A stretch of 64,000 nucleotides of DNA from Fodinicola feengrottensis (GTDB lineage Bacteria; Actinomycetota; Actinomycetes; Mycobacteriales; HKI-0501), in NCBI RefSeq assembly GCF_010993775.1, contig NZ_WOTO01000021.1, forward strand, positions 1-64,000, given 5' to 3'. Position numbers and translations under genes: made by a program. Each line of letters starts with the position of its first letter. The stretch's first letter is position 1. Under the pieces are notes generated by a model. It saw nothing but the letters and a program-made list of their open reading frames with translations, was not told the origin of the DNA and searched no databases. Positions 39,027-49,709 of this stretch are shown here, piece after piece.

Positions 39027-39824
39027 GACTTCTCCTCTAAGCCAGACATCACGTACCACCCCTCGCGGGACACCCCGACGACCCGACGTCCCTCGGCGAA
39101 ACAGCTCATAAGAGCTTCCCGCACGGCATAGCGCCACCGGATGGCCAGCGCTGGGTCATTGCCCCGCAACCGCTCGACATCGACCGGAATGGCGACCAAC
39201 ACCCGTCCCGTCCCGACCGGCCGCGCCCGACCAGGCGCCTCGCCATCATGGCCGAGCAGGATCTCGGCGCCAGCGAGATCCGGCGCGGTGCGCGACCGCG
39301 CCAGCGGCCGCCGCGACCGCCGGCGGACTCGCGAGATCCCAGTCGATATACATCCGGTCGCTTGGCTGGCCGGCGTTGATGCCGTCATCCATCGGACCGT
39401 AGAAATCCGGGAGGTACGTGGTCGGCTCGGCGCCGAGCTTGTGGAAGTTGAAGTATGCGTTGCGACGGACCAGCGGGTCGAACGTCCAGCACACGCGGGG
39501 CAGGCCACGCTCCAGCGCCCACGCGCGTTGGTGCTGCTTGAGCAGATAGCCGACTCCGCCGGCGCGGTGCCTGGTGATCACCCCGGTGATGTGCGAATGC
39601 AGGTGCCGATCCAGGCCCAGGCCGTGTCCGCCCAAGAAGGCGACGGCGGCGCCGATCATCTCCTCACCCGCGTACGCACCGACGACGTAGTTTCCGGCGT
39701 ACGAGAGCGCACGCAGCATCGGTGGGTCGACCGGCAGTTGCGGGTCCTGCCAGATCCGCTGGAAAAGGGCGGCGAGTGCGCGGTAAGACGCCGGATCGGT
39801 CAATTCCACCACCTGCGGAATCAT
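39023..39824 (-). CDS. GNAT N-acetyltransferase paired with the racemase (frameshifted)
   Basis: This is a GNAT-fold protein of about 266 residues. MIPQVVELTDPASYRALAAL starts the domain, followed by AGNYVVGAYAGEEMIGAAVA and the acetyl-CoA loop region SHITGVITRHRAGGVGYLLK (degenerate R/QxxGxG/A). The pattern CWTFDPLVRRNAYFNFHKLG is typical of GNATs next to OSBS/NSAR genes. The frame changes near 39295 and the C-terminus (VLVAIPVDVERLRGNDPALA, GWYVMSGL) follows. Its stop overlaps the racemase start, so the two are coupled. Confidence 0.83.
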
Positions 39825-39975
39825 CCGAAATGCCCTGTCAGAGGGGGGGGCGCCGAGCGGACCGAAAAAAAAACCTTTGGGCAACAATTTCGCATCATTA
39901 GCAACCAACCTGGGTCCGTCGAGCGTCTATACATTGTTCATGATCGTCGGCCCAACTCAACGGGGAGGCACGGGG

Positions 39976-40962
39976 GTGCTCGGCAGGCGCGGGGTTCTGG
40001 CGGTTTTTGTGGGGGTTTGCGCCCTAGTGGCCGGTTGTACGGCGGCCACACCGCCACTGCAACAGAGGGCTTCGGCTGGACGGGCGGTGCCAGCGACCGC
40101 TGAGCAGCGGCCACATCCGCGCTCGAAGGACTGCAACGACCGGGATCCGATCGGCAAGCCGGTCGGCACGACCGCGCTGCCCGACCTCCCGCATTTCGAC
40201 AAGCCTCCGCGGCCCGAGCGGGTGCCGATCCGGCCGGACCCGGCCTGGCTCGGTGCCGGCCCGCCGCCGCAGGACAACAGCGGTGCGGTGGTCGTACGGG
40301 ACATCCCGACCAAGCAGAAGGTCGTCTTCATCACGATCGACGATGGCGACAACCGAGACCCGCGCACCGAAGCGCTGCTGCGCAAGGCGAACGTGCCGGT
40401 GACGGTGTTCCTGATCGGCGCGGTCGCCAGCTGCGAGCCGGACTACTTCCGCCGGCTACAAGGCCTCGGCATACACCTGGAAGACCACACCGAACAGCAC
40501 CCGAACATCGCCAAGGTGTTCGCCGGCCGACAGCGGCAGCAGATCTGCGGCATCCCGTCGAAGTATCAGCGGATGTTCGGGCATCGGCCGGGGCTGTTCC
40601 GGCCGCCGTTCGGCTACGACGCGTTCAACTCCACGACATTGCGGGTGCTGCCCACCTGCGGCCTGCACTACCTCGTGCTGTGGCAGGTCAACGTGCATGG
40701 CAACAACATCGTGCACCTGCGCCGCGGCGTCCGCCAGATCGAGCCAGGGGACATCATCCTGTTGCACTTTCAGGACAACTTCGTGGTCGGCTTCGCGAAA
40801 GTCCTGGAGGCGGTCAAGCAGGCCGGGCTGACTCCGGCGGTCCTGCAGGACTACCTGCCGGCCGACGGCTCGGTGATCGCGCCATCGGCCAAGGAGAAGC
40901 CGGGCATCAGCCGGCTGACCGAGCCGGTGGTCAACGACACCAGCTCATCCGACTCGGACTGA
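39976..40962 (+). CDS. Secreted polysaccharide deacetylase (NodB homology)
   Basis: This is a 328-residue lipoprotein with the frame intact. GTG 39976 is preferred because GGGAGG lies 8 nt upstream and it leads straight into a lipoprotein signal (LAVFVGVCALVAGC). A Pro-rich spacer precedes the NodB domain. Motif 1 reads VFITIDDGDNRD (TFDDG replaced by TIDDG), motif 2 LEDHTEQHPNI (HxxxH zinc ligands) and motif 3 FRPPFGYDAF. It probably trims acetyl groups from peptidoglycan or another surface glycan. Its end overlaps the convergent GntR gene by 32 bp. Confidence 0.9.
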   Translation: MLGRRGVLAVFVGVCALVAGCTAATPPLQQRASAGRAVPATAEQRPHPRSKDCNDRDPIGKPVGTTALPDLPHFDKPPRPERVPIRPDPAWLGAGPPPQDNSGAVVVRDIPTKQKVVFITIDDGDNRDPRTEALLRKANVPVTVFLIGAVASCEPDYFRRLQGLGIHLEDHTEQHPNIAKVFAGRQRQQICGIPSKYQRMFGHRPGLFRPPFGYDAFNSTTLRVLPTCGLHYLVLWQVNVHGNNIVHLRRGVRQIEPGDIILLHFQDNFVVGFAKVLEAVKQAGLTPAVLQDYLPADGSVIAPSAKEKPGISRLTEPVVNDTSSSDSD

Positions 40963-41686
40963 TTGTCCGACGACTTCTCATAAATAGCGGGCGGGGGCCG
41001 AAGGCGCGAAGGACCTGCGCCTCGGCGTCGTCCAGGTAACGCCGGAGCAGGCTCTCAGCTCGGATCAGATCGCCGTGCCCGAGCGCTTCCAAGATCGCTG
41101 GATGCCTGGCCAGATAGGGCTCGTGATACATCCGTGGGTCTTCCATGGCCGCGTACGCCAGCCGGAACTCGGCCATCAGCTGGCGCATGATCTCGTCCAC
41201 CCGCTCGCTGTGGGTCAACCCCACCAGGGCCTGGTGGAAGCGAATGCTGGCCGCCGCGACATCCCGCCAGCGCTGCTCGCGGGCGGCGATCCGGCCGGTC
41301 TCGATCGCCGCTCGCATGTCGCGCAGCACCACGACTGGCACCTCCTGCGCCTCCCGGATCGCGGCGCATTCGATCAACCGGCGGGTCCGGTAGATGTCGA
41401 CGACATCGGAAGCGGTCAGCTCTCGTACGAAAACGCCGCGGTTCAGTTCGTGCACCACCAGACGTTCGCGTTGCAACTGCGCAAAAGCCTCGCGCAGCGT
41501 GCTCCTGGACACCCGTAACGCCGTGCACATGTGTTCTTCGACAAGCTGGCTGCCGGGCCGGATGACGCCTTCCACGATCTGCTCGCGGATCGCGGCGGCG
41601 ACCCGGCTCGCGGTGCTCTCGCGGTCGTAGGCCGCCCGCATCTCGGCGATCTGCCGGATCGACAGCGAGCTGTTGTTCCCGATCAT
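40931..41686 (-). CDS. GntR/FadR-family transcriptional regulator
   Basis: This is a 251-residue regulator with the frame intact. The N-terminal winged helix (ASRVAAAIREQIVEGVIRPG, VSRSTLREAFAQLQRERLVV) is followed by a helical FCD domain (RTRRLIECAAIREA, AAASIRFHQALVGLTHSERV) with the His/Asp pattern of metal-binding FCDs. It is divergent from hyuAB and is the probable regulator of that operon. The last 20 or so residues look non-family, so the real end may be slightly earlier. Confidence 0.88.
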   Translation of the reverse strand: MIGNNSSLSIRQIAEMRAAYDRESTASRVAAAIREQIVEGVIRPGSQLVEEHMCTALRVSRSTLREAFAQLQRERLVVHELNRGVFVRELTASDVVDIYRTRRLIECAAIREAQEVPVVVLRDMRAAIETGRIAAREQRWRDVAAASIRFHQALVGLTHSERVDEIMRQLMAEFRLAYAAMEDPRMYHEPYLARHPAILEALGHGDLIRAESLLRRYLDDAEAQVLRAFGPRPLFMRSRRTISPSRMSWCR

Positions 41687-41739
41687 GGCCCCATCCCAGT
41701 AGGTGGAACTCCTCCGATGATCGACACTCCTATTGTCTA

Positions 41740-41752
41740 ATCGTCGGACGAT
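41740..41752. promoter_or_regulatory. Palindrome between the GntR gene and hyuAB
   Basis: ATCGTCGGACGAT (6-bp arms, one central base) lies in the 115-bp divergent gap, 50 bp before the hyuA start. GntR/FadR proteins commonly bind short palindromes with a GTC...GAC core, and this one contains it. It is a candidate operator. Confidence 0.5.
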
Positions 41753-41801
41753 CTATACCGTGCTCAGAGCCTAATCCATCGCAGCCGGAGGTCGCCGACC
41801 C

Positions 41802-43903
41802 ATGTCCGCTGACGCTGCCCCGGCCGGCATCCGGACCGGGGTCGACATCGGCGGCACCTTCACCGATCTCGCCGCGGTCGATTCGACGGGCATCATTGCC
41901 GTACGGAAAGTCCTCACCACCACGGGAGAGCCAGCCCGGGGCATGGAGCAGGCGCTGCTCCAGAGTATCGGCAATCTGGGTGTCGAGGGGCAACGCGCAT
42001 TACCCAGTTCGTGCATGGAACGACCCTCATTACCAACGCATTGATCGAGCGAACCGGTTCAGTCACCGCGTTGCTGACCACCGCCGGTTTTCGCGACGTG
42101 CTGGAGATGGCCCGCGAACATCGGTACGAACTCTACGATCTCATGCTCGAGCCACCCCGCCCGCTGGTGCCACGATATTTGCGTTTTGACGTGCCCGAAC
42201 GGGTTTTGGCGGACGGTACGGTGGATCTGCCGCTGGACCGAATGCACGTGCAAATGCTCGCGCATGAGCTCGTCGAGCACGGTGTCGAAGCGGTCGCCAT
42301 CTGTTTCCTGCACAGTTTTGCCAATCCTGACCACGAACAGGAAGCCGCGGCGATCCTCAAGGAAGCGGCGCCGGGCCTTCAGGTTTGCATTTCCAGTGAC
42401 GTCGCACCGGAGATCCGGGAGTACGAGCGAGCGTCCACCACGGTCGCCAACGTCTACGTACGTGAACTGGCCGCACGCTATCTCGCTGACTTTCGCGACC
42501 GGACGGCGGCGGCCGGCGTCGGTCCGGCACCGCAGATCATGCTTTCCCACGGCGGATTGGCCACAGTGGACACCGCGGCCCGGTATCCGGTCCGGATGCT
42601 GGAGTCCGGACCGGCCGGCGGCGCCCTCGCGGCGGCCGCATTCGGCGCCGCGGCCGGTTGGCAGGACCTGCTCGCGTTCGACATGGGCGGCACCACTGCG
42701 AAACTCTGCGTTGTCCAGGAGGGCGTGCCGCTGGTCACCCACGCCTTTGAGGTCGACCGCCGCTACCGACTCCGAGCCGGCTCGGGGTTGCCGGTAAAAG
42801 TGCCGGTCATCGACATGATCGAGATCGGCGTGGGCGGCGGGTCATTGGCTCGTACGAACGCGCTCGGTTTACTAGCGGTGGGGCCGGAATCGGCCGGTTC
42901 GGCGCCTGGCCCCGCCTGCTACGGACACGGCGGCGAGCGACCCACGGTCACCGATGCCGATCTGTTGCTGGGATATCTCGACCCCAACTATTTTCTCGGC
43001 GGCGACATGCCGCTGCATCCGCGGGCCGCCGCGACCGCCGTACGGCGGCATGTCGGCGAACCGCTCGGACTGTCCATTGTGGACGCGGCTTGGGGCATCC
43101 ACACGCTGGTGAATGAGGACATGGCCAACGCGGCTCGCGTCCACACTTGCGAGCGCGGCCAGGATCCGGCCCAGCTGCCACTGGTCGCCTTCGGCGGCGC
43201 CGGGCCGGTGCACGCGGCCGGGGGGTAGCCGCCGCGCTGCGATCCGATCCGGCGGGTGATCGTGCCGCCGGCCGCCGGGGTGATGAGCGCGGTCGGATTC
43301 CTGACCGCACCGATGGCTTTCGACTTCGCCCGCTCGGCCGGCGGGCCGGCTGACCGATTTCCGCCAAGCGGACGTGGAAGAGATCTTCACGTCGATGCGC
43401 TGTGAAGGTGAGCGACTGCTCGTCGACGCCAGCGTCGACCCGATGGCGATGAGCCATCAGCGGCTCGCGGACCTGCGCTACGCCGGTCAGGGAAGAGCGA
43501 GCTGCGAGTGCCGGTCCCGGCCGCCGGCCGATGGCCGGACGACCTTGTTTCGGCCTTCCAGCGCGAATACCAGCGGCGCTACGGCCGGGTCGGACCGGAC
43601 GTACCAGTCGAGGTACTAACCTGGCGGGTGGTGGTCAGCGGACCACGGCCGCACCAACCGCTCACCCTGCGCGTCACGGCTTCTCCCAGCGCTGCCCAAA
43701 AGGGCAGCCGAGCTGCGTACTTTCCCGCTGCCGGAGGCTTTGTCGACACCCCAGTCTTTGATCGCTATCAGCTCGAAGCGGACTTCGCGGTGGACGGGCC
43801 GGCGCTGATCGAGGAACGCGAGTCGACCGTGGTGGTGCCGCCCGGCGCGCAGTGCACGGCGAGCGCGGACGGCTGCCTCCACCTGGAATGGCCGGCGCGA
43901 TGA
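41802..43903 (+). CDS. hyuA: Hydantoinase/oxoprolinase subunit A (heavily frameshifted)
   Basis: This is the ATP-binding subunit of a hydantoinase/5-oxoprolinase-type enzyme, about 700 residues. It begins IRTGVDIGGTFTDLAAVDS (sugar kinase/actin-like phosphate loop). The G4 run 41987-41990 lacks one base; five Gs give EGATRITQFVHGTTLITNAL. The core (ISSDVAPEIREYERASTTVA, LESGPAGGALAAAAFG, LLAFDMGGTTAKLCVV, IEIGVGGGSLAR) is in one frame. After the G6 run near 43226 the ending is spread over several frames (VIVPPAAGVMSAVGFL, AFQREYQRRYGRVGPDV). It overlaps hyuB by ATGA. The substrate could be a hydantoin, oxoproline or a lactam. Confidence 0.87.
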
Positions 43904-45620
43904 GCGTACCGATGACAATTATGGTGCCCATCGTGGCCAACCGGCTGACCGCCATCCTTGCCGAACAACAAAACGCCCTCGTCAACACCGCTTTCTCGCC
44001 GGTGGTAAGGGAATCCCTGGACCTGGCCTGCGCGGCCTTTGACTCCACCGGGCAGATGATGGCCCAGTCGGTCGGCGGGACTCCCGGGCATATCAACGCC
44101 ATCGCCACCGGAATGGCCCATATCGCGGCGAAGTTCGGCCCCACCGAGCTGGTGCCCGGAGATGTGCTGATCACCAATGATCCTTGGATGACCGCTGGCC
44201 AAATCAACGACATCACGGTGGCTACCCCGGTTTTCCGCCGGGGGCGGCTGGTGGCGTGGTTCGCGAGTTGCTGCCACTCCCCCGACATCGGCGGCCGCAT
44301 CCTGTCCGCGTCGGCGACCGAGATCTTCGAAGAGGGCCTGCGGCTGCCGATCATGAAAAACTCAGCCGGGCGGGTGAACTGAACGACGAGCTGATCGCCA
44401 TCATTCGCGCGAACGTTCGTACGCCGGACGAGACGGTCGGCGACCTTTACGCCCAGATGGCCGGAAACGACGTCGGCGCGGCGAGCTTGTCGCGGCTGAT
44501 GATGGACGAACTTGACCTGGACTCGCTCGACCCGGTGGCCGCGCAGATCATGGACCGTTCCGAGCGGGCGCTCGCGGAGGCGCTCCAAGCCACCGCTGAC
44601 GGCACGTACCAAAGTGAGCTGCAGACCGACGGCTTCGACGGCCACCCACTCCGGCTGGCCGTCACCGTGACCATCGACGGCCGCCGCATCCTGCTGGATT
44701 TCGCCGGTAGCTCACCGCAAAGCCGGCACGGGGTCAACGTGGTGCTGAATTACACCCGCGCATACGCGTCTTTTGCCATCAAGGCCGCGATCGCCCCGGA
44801 TGTGCCACACAACGCCGGCTCTTTTCGCCCGGTCGAAGTCACCGCACCGCCGGGTTCGGTGCTGAATTGCCTGCCGCCAGCCCCCGTCGCCTCCCGGCAC
44901 CTCGTCGGCCATTTCCTGCCCAGCCTGATTTTCGCCGCCTTGACACAAGCGTTGCCTGGCCGCCTGCTCGCGCACGGCGCCGACGCGCTCTGGATGTGCG
45001 TCTGGCGCGGAGATCCCTTTACCCTGACCACTTTTCACGCCGGCGGCTCCGGTGCCCGGGCGATGAAGGATGGCCTCTCAGCGACCGGCTTCCCCACCGG
45101 CGTACGAGCCGCCCCCACCGAGGTCATCGAAGCCCTCACCCCTGTTCGCCAGCACCGCAGGGAACTGCGTACCGACTCCGGCGGTGCCGGAGCTTTTCGC
45201 GGTGGTTTGGGACAAACCTTGCAGGTGAGCTGCGGTACGTCGACCCTCTGGTCAGTCAACGCGAACGTCGATCGCCTGCGGTTCCCGGCCGCCGGTGCCG
45301 CCGGTGGCCAACCCGGCGCGACCGGCGCCCTGACCACCGGCGCCGGCGAAGCACTGCCCGCCAAACAGCTCGTTCCACTGGAACCGTCCGACGATGTGCT
45401 ACTGGAAATGCCTGGCGGCGGCGGCGGCTTCGGCGACCCGTATACCCGTGACCCGCGGGCCGTGCTGATGGATGTCGTTAACGGGTATGTGTCCCTTGAG
45501 GCCGCACGGTCCGCCTACGGTGTCGCTGTCTCGTACGTCGGTACCGCCGGCGCCCTGGTCCGACCGCCCAGCAGCTATCTCCTGGACCTGGTGGAAACCG
45601 CGCGGTTGCGCGCAGAGTGA
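43900..45620 (+). CDS. hyuB: Hydantoinase/oxoprolinase subunit B (frameshifted)
   Basis: This is the second subunit (about 573 residues) of the ATP-dependent amide-ring hydrolase. The N-terminus (VANRLTAILAEQQNALVNTA, SPVVRESLDLACAAFDS, GDVLITNDPW, CCHSPDIGGR) is followed, after a frame change near 44375, by DELIAIIRANVRTPDETVGD and VVLNYTRAYASFAIKA. The end has the HyuB hallmark LEMPGGGGGFGDPYTRDP. It overlaps hyuA by 4 bp, so the two form a single operon driven from the GntR-controlled promoter. Confidence 0.9.
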
Positions 45621-45736
45621 TTCGGCCGGTTTTCCATGCCGGTCGAAAAGGTTGTCTCGCCATCAGGTCACCCATATGGTGCGCACCGGCGACAATCGGC
45701 GCCAGATAGCCAAAGGTCACTACAAGGGAATGACAT

Positions 45737-47735
45737 TTGAGAGTCACATCGAATAACCGGGCCGGGCTGCTGGCCCTGACGGCCGCGGCCATGGTGCCGG
45801 CCCTGGTCGCGGCGATGGCCACCGGCGCGGCGGCCTCGAATGACGCCGCCGCCCGTACGGCCATCGCCGACGCCCCGCCCCACCGCCGCGGTCGCGGCCG
45901 ATGACCGCGGCCAGAGCGACGCGGCCGCGCGCCGGTGGACGCGCGGGTTTACCTGACCGGCCGGGACCCGCGCGGGCTGACCAGCTTCGCCACGGCGGTG
46001 CCCGACCCGCACAGCCCAACCTTCAAGCACTACCTCAGCCCGACCCAGTTCGGCGCCCGGTTCGGGCCAACCGCCGACCAGGTGCGGGCCGTCCGGTCGT
46101 GGCTGTCGTCGACCGGCCTCACCGTCACTGGCGCGAACGAGCACTACCTGACAGTGCATGGCAGCACCTCCGCAACGCAGGCGGCTTTTGGTACGACACT
46201 GCACAACTTCGCCGCCAAGTCGGGCACCTATCGGGCGCCGACCGGGCCGGTGACCGTACCAGCCGCAATCGCCGCGGACGTGCTTTCGGTGACCGGCCTC
46301 GACACCGCACCGCACCGCGCCCAGCCCCACGACGCCACCCCCGGCCCAGAACCGGTAACCGTGCGAGCCGACCCGTGTTCGCAGTATTACGGCGAAAAGA
46401 AGGCGCCCGGATACCCGGCCGCGTACGGCTCAACCGGCAACTGGACGACCTGTGGATTCGGCCCGAAGGAGCTGCGCAAAGCGTACAACCTCGACCGTAC
46501 GCGGCTGACCGGCCGCGGTGTCACCGTCGCCGTTGTCGACGCCTATGCCTCACCGACGATCGCCGCGGATTCCGACACGTATTACCGAGGCCACGGGATG
46601 GCCAGCTTCGGCGCCGGTCAGCTCACTCAGACCGTGCCCGCGCAATACACCGACGTGACCAATTGCGGCGGCAACATCTGGTACGACGAAGAGGCCATCG
46701 ACATCCAGGCCGTACACACCATCGCGCCCGACGCCAAGGTCGCGTACATGGCGGCAGCGTCGTGCAATGATCCGGATTTCATTGATGTTTTCAACCAGAT
46801 CCTGGACAACCACTCGGCCGACATCGTCAGCAACTCGTGGTCGACGGCGGTGGACGGCTCGCTGACGGCCTCGACCCGGGACGTGTACGAGCGGATTTTC
46901 CAGCAGGGCGCGGCCGAGGGCATCGGTTTCTATTTCGCTCCCGGCGACTGTGGTTACAACGACCCGAAAACCGGCTGCGGCGCCGGGTCGACCGGCGACC
47001 AGGGTCAGCTATCCCGGCGACTCCGTCTGGGCCACCGCGGTCGGCGGCACCTCGCTGGCCACCGGCCCGGACGGCCGGGAGAAGTTCCAGATCGGGTGGG
47101 GCACCCAAAAGTCCAAACTCTCCGCGGATCGCACCGCGTGGACGCCTGAGCCGGGCACCGGCTACCCGACCTCGTACGGGAGCGGCAGCGGCGGCGGGGG
47201 GTCAGCACGCTCTACGCGCAGCCCGCGTACCAGCGCCAGGTTGTCCCACCAGCACTGGCAAAACAGCTCCCGGACGGCGCCATCGCGGCCAAGCCGATGC
47301 GGGTCTCGCCGGATGTGGCGGCGGTCGCCGACAACAACACCGGCATACTGGTCGGCCAGAGCCAACTCTATCCAGACGGTTCGCTGCGATATCACGAAAC
47401 CCGTTGGGGCGGCACCAGCCTGGCTACCCCGGTCTTCGCCGGAATCCAGGCCCTCGCCCAACAATCGGCCGGCACCGCGATTGGTTTCGCCAACCCACAG
47501 ACTACACATCCGTTACGACACCCCGAATTTCGAGGACGTGACGGACACCCCGCTCGGCGCCAACAAGCTCCTCGGTGTCGTCCGCAACGACTACACCAAC
47601 GTGCACGACCCGAGCAGCCCGATCGCGACCTCCCTGTTCACCTTCGGTCACAACGGCCCGCTGCACGCGACCGCCGGCTACGACGACGTCACGGGTGTCG
47701 GCGCCCCCTCAGCGAAATACGCCGACTCGTACTAA
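45737..47735 (+). CDS. Secreted S53 (sedolisin/kumamolisin-like) serine peptidase (frameshifted)
   Basis: This is an acid-active serine-carboxyl peptidase with its propeptide, about 665 residues. TTG 45737 has AAGGGA 8 nt upstream and gives a signal peptide (LLALTAAAMVPALVAAMATG). The pro-kumamolisin domain is clear (FKHYLSPTQFGARFGPTADQ). Catalytic residues are Glu and Asp in YDEEAIDIQAVHTIAPDA, the oxyanion Asp in FYFAPGDCGYN, and Ser in RWGGTSLATPVFAGI. The C-terminal calcium site is AGYDDVTGVGAPSAKYADS. Frame changes lie near 45885, 47008, 47200 and 47500. No neighbouring gene suggests a partner, so it is probably a general secreted protease. Confidence 0.87.
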
Positions 47736-47881
47736 CCACGCTCCAGCCCCTGGCCACAAAAGCTAGCGTTCAGTGACAATTCGACGCCTCGCTACTCGGC
47801 GCACCCGAGTTTTGTCCGCATGGGTGCGCCCAGCCTCGATCCACCGATTCGCGCGAAGAGCGTGCTCACCGGCTCGCCGCG

Positions 47882-47920
47882 TCGACGCGATGCGTGCGTT
47901 TGGCGCACGCATCGCGTCGA
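47882..47920. terminator. Perfect 17-bp hairpin downstream of the S53 gene
   Basis: TCGACGCGATGCGTGCG at 47882-47898 pairs perfectly with its inverse at 47904-47920 across a TTTGG loop. It lies about 150 bp after the peptidase stop. There is no T-tract, as is usual for high-GC actinobacterial terminators. It could equally be a recombination or protein-binding site. Confidence 0.55.
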
Positions 47921-48101
47921 TGCGGCCAGGGGACACCGAGCGTCGCGGAACCTCATATGGCCGATCCGGGTGGTGATCTCCGGAGAGCTTGGCGTGAGGG
48001 CGCCGCCGTTCTGTCACTACAGCCTCATCTGGAAATCAGCAGTCACATTCGTACCGTCGGTGGAATGGCGATCGTACGCAGGGTGACTTCACTGATGTGT
48101 G

Positions 48102-48142
48102 GATGTCGAGTCACGTGCGCCTAGTGCACGTAACTCGACATC
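48102..48142. repeat. 17-bp inverted repeat with CTAG in its loop
   Basis: GATGTCGAGTCACGTGC (48102-48118) and GCACGTAACTCGACATC (48126-48142) are inverse copies with one mismatch, separated by GCCTAGT. The CTAG at the centre is the same tetranucleotide that bounds the three MITEs here, so this may be two element ends meeting at one target, or a minimal foldback element. Confidence 0.5.
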
Positions 48143-48470
48143 GACGGCTTTGAGTCCACAGTGGATAGTCAAATTCCCATTGGGGACACTTCTCACGATT
48201 CACAGCATCTGTAGGAGCAACACACACTGTCCATCTGGTGGGATCGCCGCCAAACAATCGGAGCGCCGCCGCTGGGGCGAGCCACTCCAGCGCCCGCGGT
48301 CTCGAAATATCAGCGCCATGCTGCTGAGCCTTACTTCAGAGGCCCAACGTTCCCGCTCGCAAGAGTTGAACGCGCGCGCTCTATGTTTCGTTGGGATTAT
48401 TGTGAAAGTATCCATTTCCTGATCACCCGTACGCGACCAAACTGTCGGTGCCGGCGGTAGAATTAATGTC

Positions 48471-49709
48471 ATGGCCGCCGGCGATGACCTCACTGCTCCA
48501 GAGCTCTGGAGGTGTGACCCGGACGAGTTGGGTGAGTTGCTGCAGGAGAAAGAAAAAAGCGGTCCGGCTGCTGCAGGTCGAGGTGTTGGACATTGTCGCG
48601 GCGATCCACCGGGGAAACGTCGGCAAGACGCTCGGGCACCGCAACACCCTGGGCATGCTGCAAGACCTCCTGCGGCTGTCCCCCACAGAGGCATCCCGAC
48701 GCTACAAACGAGCCCTGAACCTGTGCCCCAGCCAAGCCCTCACCGGCGAAACACTCGCACCCACACTCAGCATCGCGAGCCAAGCGATGCGCCGCGGGGA
48801 ACTCGCCGACTCCCAAATCGACACGATTGTTGGGGTCGTGACCAGGCTCCCGGCCAGGGTAACCATCCAGGACCGTGAAGAAGCCGAAGCGTCGCTGGTG
48901 GAACACGCGAAACGGTACACCGCACCCGGCCTGGCCAAAGTCGGGCGACGCATCCATGACCACCTGGACCCCGACGGACCCGCGCCCTCCGAACACGAAA
49001 ACGAGAAACCACGCCGCGAACAGTCCTTGCACACCGGGACAGATGGACGGCTGAACTTCAGTGGCTCGTTCGACGGTGAAACCGGCACTTTGTTCAGTGA
49101 AATTCTGAGCCCACTGGCCAAACCCCGCCCCGCTGAGAATGGCACCCCTGATCAGCGGTCAGTGTCCGAGCGCAACGGCGACGCGTTAGCGGAAGCGTTG
49201 AATCTGATCGCGGACTCCGGGAAACTCCCGATTCAGGGTGCCGAGCGGCCGCATCTCACCATCACCATGAGCTGGGACATGCTGCGGGAACGGCTCGGTG
49301 TCGCTTATCCGCACAGTGGCGCACCGATTTCCCCAGAGGGCGTCCGCCGGCTTGCGTGTGACGCGGATATTATTCCGATGGTGCTGGGAAGCGACAGCGT
49401 ACCGCTGGACGTCGGACGCAACGAACGACTCATCACACCAGCCCTACGCAAAGCACTCATAGCGCGAGACAAAGGCTGCGCCCGATGCGGCCACCCCGCT
49501 GGACGAGGGGGCACCACGTGCAGCACTGGGCCGATGGTGGGCATACTTGCCTTGAAAATTGCGTGCTCCTGTGCGACCGGTGCCATCGTTTGGTGCACCA
49601 CGGCGGCTGGGACGTACGCATCGTCGACGGAATCGTTGAATTCCTACCGCCCGCGTACGTTGACCGCGAACGAAGACCCATCCGCGGCATCAACCAACTC
49701 GCCGCATAG
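48471..49709 (+). CDS. DUF222/13E12-family HNH endonuclease (frameshifted)
   Basis: This is a protein of about 412 residues of the 13E12-repeat type, multicopy in many actinobacteria. The start MAAGDDLTAPELWRCDPDEL changes frame at the A6 run near 48555. The DUF222 domain follows (EVLDIVAAIHRGNVGKTLGH, PTLSIASQAMRRGELADSQI, DGRLNFSGSFDGETGTLFSE). The C-terminal HNH domain has CARCGHPA, then after the G5 run near 49507 HHVQHWADGGHTCLENCVLL and CDRCHRLVHHGG, giving the CxxC pairs and His residues of a zinc-stabilised HNH. Its role is unresolved: self-mobility, repair or defence have all been suggested for relatives. It sits in a gene-poor island. Confidence 0.85.

Larger units (their letters stand above)
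47736..48470. other. Gene-poor region upstream of the HNH nuclease gene
   Basis: No gene with a recognisable family or good ribosome site is seen in these 735 bp. The stretch holds two strong inverted repeats (47882-47920 and 48102-48142). Beyond 48100 it is visibly less GC-rich than the surroundings and contains a CCACAGTGG palindrome at 48156. Confidence 0.55.

Noticed and set aside
47882..47920. CRISPR or tandem-repeat array
   Set aside because: Only a single inverted repeat is present, with no direct repeats separated by regular spacers and no cas genes in the window.
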